Of a stretch of 48,524 nt of DNA, positions 32,791-39,352 are shown in pieces. The notes below the pieces were generated by a model that was given only the letters and a program-made list of their open reading frames with translations, was not told the origin of the DNA and did not search any database. Within the stretch, counting starts at the first letter, position 1. Each line of letters opens with the position of its first letter. Origin of the DNA: a virus; the IMG/VR virus record IMGVR_UViG_3300037635_000456, positions 1-48,524 of that record; one strand, 5' to 3'. Position numbers and translations under genes: made by a program.

Positions 32791-33153
32791 ATGGCTAGAA
32801 CTTTTAATGGTAATGTTGAAGCTTTCGTTGCACCTATTGCAAAGACTGTAAAGATTCGCAGTGAGAATGACCCACGTTATACTGGTGAAGGCAATGTATT
32901 TACGGCTGATAAGGCGGATGAACTATTCAAGGCTATGGTATCTGCTGGTGAGAAGTACTCTATACCTGTGTCTGTATTTGCACCAGATATTGAGAAGGGT
33001 CGTAAAGGTGGCTTCACTGTAGCTGAATTACAATCGTTGGATATGGAGAAGTATTCAGCGAAGTTACTTGGCGGTAGGTTCGGAGCATATGTCGCTGTAT
33101 TAGCTGACGATGATAACTCTGTATCAACTGGTGCTAAGACTATCGTTCTTTAA
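32791..33153 (+). CDS. Hypothetical protein, first gene of the second early unit, 120 aa
   Basis: GGAG at 32778-32781 is followed by ATG at 32785 and 32791; I take 32791 for its better spacing. It reads MARTFNGNVEAFVAPIAKTV, NDPRYTGEGNVFTADKADEL, then FKAMVSAGEKYSIPVSVFAP and GGRFGAYVAVLADDDNSVST. The alternating beta/helix pattern suggests a small single-domain fold; family not recognised. It follows the AATCTA array and is itself followed by a hairpin. Confidence 0.65.
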   Translation: MARTFNGNVEAFVAPIAKTVKIRSENDPRYTGEGNVFTADKADELFKAMVSAGEKYSIPVSVFAPDIEKGRKGGFTVAELQSLDMEKYSAKLLGGRFGAYVAVLADDDNSVSTGAKTIVL

Positions 33154-33162
33154 CTTAACACT

Positions 33163-33189
33163 AGCAGGGTGTCTATATGGCACCCTGCT
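33163..33189 (+). other. Intercistronic hairpin
   Basis: AGCAGGGTG (33163-33171) and CACCCTGCT (33181-33189): nine perfect pairs, loop of nine. A short AT stretch follows and then GGAGG for the next gene. Fits an mRNA 3' stabiliser or partial terminator. Confidence 0.75.
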
Positions 33190-33212
33190 CAACCCTATTT
33201 ATGGAGGCTTAT

Positions 33213-33413
33213 ATGATACGTTGTTCTTACTGTCCTGATAACATCGCTGTCAAACGTGCTGAGCTAGGCTATACAACCTGCTTATCATGCGGTGCTAAAC
33301 AAGCCAGTGAAGTACGCCACTGTGTAGTTCCTTTACACAAATCTAATTACATCGTTGTTACTAATCGTGCTGAACTTATCGGCATCAACAGTAAGGGGGG
33401 GCTTGTTAAATGA
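33213..33413 (+). CDS. Small zinc-ribbon protein, 66 aa
   Basis: Start at the ATG at 33213 behind GGAGG; a longer upstream frame lies inside the hairpin and is rejected. It reads MIRCSYCPDNIAVKRAELGY, then TTCLSCGAKQASEVRHCVVP. Two C-x-x-C pairs (C-S-Y-C and C-L-S-C) about 20 residues apart, with an E-L-G-Y turn between, make a zinc ribbon. HKSNYIVVTNRAELIGINSK follows. Zinc ribbons of this size bind nucleic acid or RNA polymerase. The stop overlaps the next start as ATGA. Confidence 0.7.
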   Translation: MIRCSYCPDNIAVKRAELGYTTCLSCGAKQASEVRHCVVPLHKSNYIVVTNRAELIGINSKGGLVK

Positions 33414-33511
33414 AACTATCAATAATCTTTTCTTGGATACTATACGGCTTGGTGTCATCGGTCATGATGATACTGGCTGACAGTTACTTTGGTTGGGGGT
33501 TGTTCCAATGA
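33410..33511 (+). CDS. Tiny membrane protein, 33 aa
   Basis: Start overlaps the previous stop by ATGA. MKLSIIFSWILYGLVSSVMM then ILADSYFGWGLFQ: a single hydrophobic helix with one Lys at the start. The stop overlaps the next start by ATGA too. Such very short membrane proteins in phage early regions often act on host membranes, but this is inference. Confidence 0.55.
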   Translation: MKLSIIFSWILYGLVSSVMMILADSYFGWGLFQ

Positions 33512-33687
33512 GGGGGGCAATCACTCTACTGGGGGGGATACTTATGACAGGGTTTGTAAGTATCTTAATTGCATTCGTAATACTTAACTTGTTCCTAGGG
33601 TGTGAGTCTTGGGATGAGCAGTATTGGACAGCAACAAACAGTTGCGTAACACCTAGTCAGATATGGGAAGGAATAACCAATGGCTAA
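33508..33687 (+). CDS. Small membrane protein, 59 aa
   Basis: ATG at 33508 overlaps the previous stop by ATGA. MRGAITLLGGILMTGFVSIL followed by IAFVILNLFLGCESWDEQYW: one long membrane helix, then a short outside tail with two Cys (GCESWDEQYWTATNSCVTPS). The Cys pair could form a disulphide if periplasmic. The last 8 bases overlap the next gene. Function unknown. Confidence 0.55.
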   Translation: MRGAITLLGGILMTGFVSILIAFVILNLFLGCESWDEQYWTATNSCVTPSQIWEGITNG

Positions 33688-33859
33688 GAAGGCTTTGAAA
33701 CTATTCATGCTACGGCATGGCAAGGGTGGAGCACCAGTAACAGATGATGAGGGCAATGTCATCTATTACTCTAACAAAATGATTGCCAAGCATACAAAGA
33801 CTGGCACTCAAGTTGTGTCACTCGGCGTTGACCATCGCAAATATAAGGGAGATAAATGA
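33680..33859 (+). CDS. Small basic protein before the MoxR gene, 59 aa
   Basis: MAKKALKLFMLRHGKGGAPV, then TDDEGNVIYYSNKMIAKHTK, TGTQVVSLGVDHRKYKGDK. A strand-helix-strand pattern with a strongly basic charge. It overlaps the previous gene by 8 bases and the following MoxR-type gene by ATGA. Not recognised. Confidence 0.6.
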   Translation: MAKKALKLFMLRHGKGGAPVTDDEGNVIYYSNKMIAKHTKTGTQVVSLGVDHRKYKGDK

Positions 33860-34854
33860 TGCGAGCTACACTATTGAAAGATACCTTGACTGAATTGTTC
33901 AAGGCTAAACGTCCTATCTGCATTGAAGGTATGCCAGGGGGCGGTAAGACCACCATCGTACAACAGACTGCCAGTAGTCTGAAGGTTGGATACATCGAGA
34001 AGCATACACCTACCATGTTGGTAGAAGACTTCGGTGTACCTAACATGGCTGTTGATGGTGACTCATTCAACTACAAGCTACCTGATTGGTATCCTGCTGA
34101 GAGTCGTACCGATATACCTGATGAGGGTGTACTCTGTTTCGATGACAGGAACCAAGCACCTGCTGACATTCAGAAGGTACTAGCTAACATACTACAAGCT
34201 AGGACATTGCATGGTGTATCACTCAAGAAAGGTTGGCATGTTGTATCTACTGGTAACAGGCAGGCTGACAGAGCAGGTGCTAACCGAATCTTATCTCACT
34301 TGCGTAATCGTGAGACTGTCATTGAGCTTGAGACACACCTTGATGACTGGACTAGTTGGGCTATCGAACATGATGTCAAGCCAGAACTAATCTCGTTCAT
34401 TCGGTTCAGACCTAATCTGTTACATGACTTTGATCCACAGCGTGATGTCAATGCTACACCACGTTCATGGGTTGAGGGTGTATCTGATGTGATTGGTGTT
34501 GTACCTGCTGATGCAGAGTATGAATGCTTCAAGGGTGCAGTTGGTGAAGGTGCTGCGGCAGAGTTCGTTGGCTTCCTAAAGATACATCGTAAGCTACCTA
34601 ATCCTGACAGCATACTGATGAACCCATCACAAGCTAACGTACCTGATGACCCTGCTACTCTGTATGCATTGTGTGGCTCCCTTGCTCACAAGGCTACGCT
34701 AGCTAACTTCGATAGGGTTATTACCTACGTTGGCCGTATGCCTAAAGAGTTCTCTGTCCTGTGTATCTCATATGCTACTCGCAAGAATGATGAACTTGCT
34801 AGTAGTGGTGCGTTCACCAAGTGGGCAGTCGATAACCAAGATGTATTATTTTAG
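33856..34854 (+). CDS. MoxR-type AAA+ ATPase, 332 aa
   Basis: Walker A is GMPGGGKTT at residues 25-33, in a short MoxR-like opening. Walker B is GVLCFDDRNQAP (Asp-Asp followed by an Arg), sensor 1 is VVSTGNRQADRAGANRILSH, and LRNRETVIELETHLDDWTSW follows. The C-terminal part is helical. MoxR ATPases act with VWA-domain partners as chaperones that insert cofactors or remodel complexes. Here the VWA partner is two genes on, with one unknown gene between. The DD in place of the usual DE at Walker B should be noted. A tight operon (ATGA overlap on the left) supports co-function. Confidence 0.85.
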   Translation: MMRATLLKDTLTELFKAKRPICIEGMPGGGKTTIVQQTASSLKVGYIEKHTPTMLVEDFGVPNMAVDGDSFNYKLPDWYPAESRTDIPDEGVLCFDDRNQAPADIQKVLANILQARTLHGVSLKKGWHVVSTGNRQADRAGANRILSHLRNRETVIELETHLDDWTSWAIEHDVKPELISFIRFRPNLLHDFDPQRDVNATPRSWVEGVSDVIGVVPADAEYECFKGAVGEGAAAEFVGFLKIHRKLPNPDSILMNPSQANVPDDPATLYALCGSLAHKATLANFDRVITYVGRMPKEFSVLCISYATRKNDELASSGAFTKWAVDNQDVLF

Positions 34855-34865
34855 TGGAGGTATCT

Positions 34866-35726
34866 ATGAAACTAACAGACAAAGCATTACTTGCTCAACT
34901 TAACGTGTCACAATGGACGGCTCGTAAGTATGACAAGAAAGTAACTCAGCAGATTGCTGACCAACACAACACTATCGTTGAAGCAGGGAGATATAACAAG
35001 TCTCTGCTTCCGCTGAATGACTACCTTGGTAACATCCATAAGCTTACCACTACCATACGGACAGAGTACTACAAGAACACTCTGCCTTGGGGTATCAATG
35101 GTACGCAGATGCTACCATCTAAAAACTACCTGTCATTCATGACAGAGTTCCGCAACTACAAGGCTAACTGGATGTCACTAGTTGACCAGTTCGTTGATGT
35201 GTATCCGCAGTTGAAGCTAGATGCACAGCGGTTGCTACCCAATGGGTTGTACAAGGAAGATGACTACCCCACTATTGATGGGCTACGAGCTAAGTTCGGT
35301 ATGGACATGGTAATCATGCCAGTACCTGCCGATGACTTCCGAGTACAGATTGCAGATGATGAGCTGTCTGCTATCCAACAGCAAGTTACTGAGCGTGTAA
35401 CCAGTGCATCACAAGATGCTATGAAGGAAGCATGGCAACGTCTGTATGATGTAGTCAAACATGCTAGTGACAAGCTAGACAACCCCACTGGTATCTTCCG
35501 CGACTCATTGGTTGAGAACATCAATGACATCTGCGGTATCTTACCTCGCCTTAACTTTGCTGATGACCCTGACCTTGAAGCCATGCGTCAACAGGTTGAG
35601 AGTTCATTGGCTAACGAGAACCCTGAAGCATTGCGTGTCGATTGGGATTTGAGAGAGCAGAAGGCAAGAGAAGCTAAGGCTATCGCAGATAAGATGGCTG
35701 TATTTATGGGAGAGTTGAATGACTAA
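34866..35726 (+). CDS. Linker protein between the MoxR and VWA genes, 286 aa
   Basis: Start at the ATG at 34866 six bases after GGAGG; a GTG 12 bases earlier is rejected. MKLTDKALLAQLNVSQWTAR and KYDKKVTQQIADQHNTIVEA are followed by LGNIHKLTTTIRTEYYKNTL, LPWGINGTQMLPSKNYLSFM and a long helical tail (SAIQQQVTERVTSASQDAMK). No catalytic motif. Its stop overlaps the VWA start by 8 bases. The set MoxR, this gene, VWA suggests that it is a constant partner of the pair. Confidence 0.7.
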   Translation: MKLTDKALLAQLNVSQWTARKYDKKVTQQIADQHNTIVEAGRYNKSLLPLNDYLGNIHKLTTTIRTEYYKNTLPWGINGTQMLPSKNYLSFMTEFRNYKANWMSLVDQFVDVYPQLKLDAQRLLPNGLYKEDDYPTIDGLRAKFGMDMVIMPVPADDFRVQIADDELSAIQQQVTERVTSASQDAMKEAWQRLYDVVKHASDKLDNPTGIFRDSLVENINDICGILPRLNFADDPDLEAMRQQVESSLANENPEALRVDWDLREQKAREAKAIADKMAVFMGELND

Positions 35727-36843
35727 TCTTGAAACACGATTGGCTAAAGCCAAGACATCACTGATGCTGGAGTACCCCTTCTGGGGTACTCTGGTGATGA
35801 ACATGCCGTTCAGAATATCAGATGCAGTACCTACTGCCGCTACTGATGGCAAGCAAGTTCTATTCAATCCAGAGTTCTGTGACAAACAGAATGATGAGGA
35901 GCTTAAGTTCCTTGTAGCTCATGAGATTGGGCATCCAATGTTTGAGCATACCACAAGGCGTGGTGAACGCGATGGCTACAAGTGGAACCAAGCGGCTGAC
36001 TATGTAATCAATCAGATACTAACCGATGAAGGTCTAGGCAAGATGCCAGAAGGAGGACTATATGACCCTGACTTATACAATTCTTGCGATGGGATTACTG
36101 ACCGTATTTATAACAGCCTACCTGACACACCGAAAGGAGAGCAGGGTTATGGCGGAGAGGGGCAACCGTTTGATGCAGTTGAAGATGGCGGAGGAACACA
36201 GGCAGAGATTGCACAACAGCAGGCAGAGTGGAAAGTTAAGGTAGCCCAAGCAGTACAGTCTGCCAAGATGATGGGCAAGTTGAGTGCAGGTGTTGAACGT
36301 CTAGTAGGTGAACTACTAACACCCAAGGTGCTATGGGCTGATGTACTACAACGCTTCATCGTCAAGGCTAAGACTGATGACAGAACATTTGCTAGACCTA
36401 ACAGACGTTTCATTCAACAGGGTATGTACCTACCTAGTATTACTGGCGAGGTAATGGGTGAGATTGTATGGGCAGTTGATTGCTCTGGGTCTATCGGTCA
36501 AGCAGAGATAGACCAGTTCGCTACTGAAATCATTAAGGTATGGGAAGACCACAAGCCTACTAAGACTCATGTTATCTACTTCGATAGTGAGGTGAGTCAC
36601 TATGATTCCTTTGGTCAAGACGATAGACCAGAGATTAAACCACATGGCGGTGGAGGTACTGCCTTCTCACCAGTATTCAATTACATGCAGGACAACGACA
36701 TAGACCCAGTTGCTTGTGTGTTTCTAACTGACCTCTGTTGTAATGACTTCGGTACTGAACCTGACTGTCCAGTACTGTGGGTTACTACGCACATGGAAGA
36801 TGCACCATTCGGTGAAGTTGTTAAAATGGAAGGAGTAAACTAA
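35719..36843 (+). CDS. Metallopeptidase-like plus VWA-domain protein (DUF2201-like), 374 aa
   Basis: Residues 68-72 are HEIGH in FLVAHEIGHPMFEHTTRRGE, a zinc-peptidase motif. Then KWNQAADYVINQILTDEGLG, an Asn/Asp-rich part and a linker (about 150-175). From about residue 248 begins a VWA fold: WAVDCSGSIGQAEIDQFATE with D-x-S-x-S (Asp254, Ser256, Ser258), the MIDAS metal site, then THVIYFDSEVSHYDSFG and ACVFLTDLCCNDFG, with Thr and Asp as further MIDAS residues. This layout equals DUF2201 (N-terminal putative metallopeptidase plus VWA-like). With the MoxR ATPase it likely makes a phage chaperone or protein-remodelling pair. Confidence 0.85.
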   Translation: MTNLETRLAKAKTSLMLEYPFWGTLVMNMPFRISDAVPTAATDGKQVLFNPEFCDKQNDEELKFLVAHEIGHPMFEHTTRRGERDGYKWNQAADYVINQILTDEGLGKMPEGGLYDPDLYNSCDGITDRIYNSLPDTPKGEQGYGGEGQPFDAVEDGGGTQAEIAQQQAEWKVKVAQAVQSAKMMGKLSAGVERLVGELLTPKVLWADVLQRFIVKAKTDDRTFARPNRRFIQQGMYLPSITGEVMGEIVWAVDCSGSIGQAEIDQFATEIIKVWEDHKPTKTHVIYFDSEVSHYDSFGQDDRPEIKPHGGGGTAFSPVFNYMQDNDIDPVACVFLTDLCCNDFGTEPDCPVLWVTTHMEDAPFGEVVKMEGVN

Positions 36844-37523
36844 TGGCGACAGTAAGATTTTCAGATAGTCTCAAACATGAGATACAGAACAATGCAAAGG
36901 TAATGTTCCACGGCAAGATACAGCAGGCAAAGAACAACGTGCCTGCTCATTGGGCAGACAAGGTGTATGAGTGTTTGTTTTCGCAGGTTGTAAGAGACCA
37001 GATGAAAGCGTTGCCAGACTATGTACTGCGTAAATCAGAACATATTGATATATCTGGTTGGTCTAATGCACCATCGGATGTATGGCAGACTAGCTCTTAC
37101 ACACATGACACATGGCAACTACAAGGTAGTGTTAGGTTGTCGTTCAGTACACCTATGCCTTGGGTTGATAGCTTTGACTCAGCACCTACTGGGTTTAGTA
37201 AGAGCTATAGTAAGAATGAGTTTGATTACAATGACTCACGTTGGGATTGGCTGAAGCCAGAGTTCAAGGAATACAATCGCAAAGTCTTTGAAGCTACCAA
37301 CAAACAAGAATCATTCTTGTCATCTGTCAACAAGTTGATGGAGACATACACCACACTAGCACCTGCTCTCAAAGCATGGCGTCCATTGTGGGATTTGTTA
37401 CCAGATGAAGCCAAAGACAGACACAAGACTGTCAAAGAACGTAAGGTAGTCAAGGCAGAGGAGCTAGACCTTGACCTTAACGCAATGACTAGTGCCGTAA
37501 CACTCAGTAAGATAACAAGATAG
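36843..37523 (+). CDS. Hypothetical protein, 226 aa
   Basis: MATVRFSDSLKHEIQNNAKV, then MFHGKIQQAKNNVPAHWADK and VYECLFSQVVRDQMKALPDY. The middle is rich in Trp, Ser and Asp (WSNAPSDVWQTSSYTHDTWQ), and the end is helical with a KDRHKTVKERKVVKAEELDL tail. The opening faintly resembles phage proteins annotated as nucleotide-modification-associated (Nmad5), but I cannot confirm that. It starts on TAATG with the VWA gene, so it belongs to the same transcript. Confidence 0.65.
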   Translation: MATVRFSDSLKHEIQNNAKVMFHGKIQQAKNNVPAHWADKVYECLFSQVVRDQMKALPDYVLRKSEHIDISGWSNAPSDVWQTSSYTHDTWQLQGSVRLSFSTPMPWVDSFDSAPTGFSKSYSKNEFDYNDSRWDWLKPEFKEYNRKVFEATNKQESFLSSVNKLMETYTTLAPALKAWRPLWDLLPDEAKDRHKTVKERKVVKAEELDLDLNAMTSAVTLSKITR

Positions 37524-37534
37524 GGAGATAAAAC

Positions 37535-38473
37535 ATGAGTTATTTTAACAAACCAATACTAGAAGACTACGCTGATTGTAAGCGTGTGTTTTCTACATGC
37601 AGAACCCCTGCAAAGGGCAAGCCTATACGCCAATGGTGTAGGCTATTTAAGAACCAAGATGTGTACGAGTTAAAGTACATGTCATGGGGTGGTGAGACTA
37701 CACCGATTGCTGAGTTTCACCCAGATGGTAGGATTGTCCTGCCATCTGACAGCCACAGTTGGCAAGCTATGCACACTTCTCTGTCAATGGCATTGCACAA
37801 TGCTATACCTATACTCACCGAACGTATGGGTAAGGGTCGGTATCGTATCGCACATACTAGTTTGATGGACAGACTAACACCTGCCATAGAACAACAACCA
37901 TCTGGCATGGTAGCAGAACGATGTCAATCGGCAGGTAACTACTACCACAATTGGTGGCAAGCGTTCAAAGAACATAGCGTAGAATACTTTGCAGGTATGG
38001 CGTTTGATAGCAACGGTGTATGCATCAACGTGCAACACGCTGTGAGTGGTGAGGTTGACCCAGAGAAACGCAAGGTGTGGCTTCGTATGCTCAAGCGTTT
38101 CAAACGTGGGTTGAAAGCAAGAGCTAAGGTAGGTGCATTGCAACAACACGCCAAGCGTATCTATGATAAACACGCAGATATGGAACGCAATGGTCAACAT
38201 CGTTGGCAGTGGAATATGCCTAACTGGCATTCAGATAAGTATTACTCTATGCTCAAAGATAGTATGCAGTCTAATGAGTTCACACCAGAGTTTCTTGATG
38301 CCTTTGTTGAGTCGGCTACACCCAATACCTATGGCAACACGATGGCTACAGACGCACATATCTTAGCATATGTTGATACGTTGATGAATGATTTGTCCTA
38401 TCAACTGCGTAAGGATTTTGGTGTGTTTGTTCAAGAGCCTTTGACTGCTGATGGAAAGGTAGTGCAACGATGA
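37535..38473 (+). CDS. Hypothetical protein, 312 aa
   Basis: MSYFNKPILEDYADCKRVFS, then TCRTPAKGKPIRQWCRLFKN. The following block has aromatic and His residues (HPDGRIVLPSDSHSWQAMHT, WQAFKEHSVEYFAGMAFDSN). A basic stretch (MLKRFKRGLKARAKVGALQQ) may contact nucleic acid. The end is helical and polar. No family motif recognised. The start has AGGGAGATAAAAC before it and the stop overlaps the Ntn-hydrolase start by ATGA. Confidence 0.65.
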   Translation: MSYFNKPILEDYADCKRVFSTCRTPAKGKPIRQWCRLFKNQDVYELKYMSWGGETTPIAEFHPDGRIVLPSDSHSWQAMHTSLSMALHNAIPILTERMGKGRYRIAHTSLMDRLTPAIEQQPSGMVAERCQSAGNYYHNWWQAFKEHSVEYFAGMAFDSNGVCINVQHAVSGEVDPEKRKVWLRMLKRFKRGLKARAKVGALQQHAKRIYDKHADMERNGQHRWQWNMPNWHSDKYYSMLKDSMQSNEFTPEFLDAFVESATPNTYGNTMATDAHILAYVDTLMNDLSYQLRKDFGVFVQEPLTADGKVVQR

Positions 38474-38934
38474 CAGTTATAGCATGGGATGGCGAGGTAC
38501 TCGCTACCGATACTCAATGTACTATGGGTAACGCCAAGTACCAGTCACCTAAAGCATGGTATGAATCCATTGGGGGGGAGGTCTGTATTGTGTCTGGTGT
38601 AGGCACACTAAAAAATATACACAGACATAAGCAATGGCTCATTGAAGGGGGGGATAGTCCATTCCCCTACTCTGATATAGAGAACCATTACTATCAACTC
38701 ATCCTAGTAACTAAAGAAGGACTGCTACGTTACGAGGGTACACCTTACCCCATACATCATGGGGTAAACGCTTGTGCATTTGGTGAGGCATCTGACTTTG
38801 CCTATGGTGCATTGGCTATGGATGCTACAGCAATACAAGCTGTTAAGGTAGCCATTCAATACTCTCATCAATGTGGTGGGAGCGTGGAATCATTTTCGTT
38901 ATTGAAAGGAGACGGACATGAAGAAAAAAACTAA
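38470..38934 (+). CDS. Proteasome-beta/HslV-like Ntn hydrolase, 154 aa
   Basis: MTVIAWDGEVLATDTQCTMG: after Met removal, Thr becomes the N-terminal nucleophile, and T-V-I-A-x-D-G-x-x-x-A-x-D-x-x matches the opening of proteasome-type Ntn hydrolases, with Asp at the usual place and Lys candidates at residues 23 and 28. A Gly-rich loop (SIGGEVCIVSGVGTLKNI) follows; then KEGLLRYEGTPYPIHHGVNA and ACAFGEASDFAYGALAMDAT, like the G-S-G-x-x-x-A-x-G-A-L-x-A segment of the family. HslV subunits are about 175 residues, so this is slightly short. Self-processing is not needed since Met removal exposes Thr. Overlaps its neighbours by ATGA and 17 bases. Substrate unknown. Confidence 0.75.
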   Translation: MTVIAWDGEVLATDTQCTMGNAKYQSPKAWYESIGGEVCIVSGVGTLKNIHRHKQWLIEGGDSPFPYSDIENHYYQLILVTKEGLLRYEGTPYPIHHGVNACAFGEASDFAYGALAMDATAIQAVKVAIQYSHQCGGSVESFSLLKGDGHEEKN

Positions 38935-39352
38935 AGCTGAAAAGGTATGGGCGTACCTACTTAAACACCCTACTGCAAAGACTAAGAATGTAGCCAAGGC
39001 TTGTGGGTGTACCGCTAAGTATGTCTACACTTTGCGGAGCAAGGTGGGTACACCGACTGAAGTATTGGTTCAATCAACTGACAAAACTGACAAAGAACGT
39101 ACTCGTGTCAAGCTGTTGTCAGAAGCTATCGCATTGGTTGACGGCGACAGGGAAGAAGAACACGGAGACTTTGCAGATAACGCAATGATTATTGCTGAAC
39201 TGTGGTCTGCCTATAAAGATGTGGACTTCACACCACATGACGTACCTATGATGATGGCTCTGTTGAAGATAGCTAGAGCCAAGAGTAACCCTGCGAATGA
39301 AGATAACTATCGTGATGGGTGTGGGTACTTAGCATTAGCGAGTGAAGTATGA
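38918..39352 (+). CDS. DUF6378-like protein with N-terminal HTH, 144 aa
   Basis: Residues of about 5-45 (AEKVWAYLLKHPTAKTKNVA, KACGCTAKYVYTLRSKVGTP) look like a winged or homeodomain-like helix-turn-helix. The C-terminal half (ALVDGDREEEHGDFADNAMI, IAELWSAYKDVDFTPHDVPM, MMALLKIARAKSNPANEDNY, then GYLALASE) matches the DUF6378 family of phages: G-D-R-x-x-x-x-G-D followed by L-W-S and M-M-x-L-L-K-I-A-R. That family is thought MazG-like in shape. The fusion suggests DNA- or nucleotide-linked work. The stop overlaps the polymerase start by ATGA. Confidence 0.75.
   Translation: MKKKTKAEKVWAYLLKHPTAKTKNVAKACGCTAKYVYTLRSKVGTPTEVLVQSTDKTDKERTRVKLLSEAIALVDGDREEEHGDFADNAMIIAELWSAYKDVDFTPHDVPMMMALLKIARAKSNPANEDNYRDGCGYLALASEV

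Noticed and set aside
33177-33212. Upstream extension (MAPCSTLFMEAY) of the zinc-ribbon gene
   Set aside because: It lies inside a hairpin; the ATG at 33213 has GGAGG in place.
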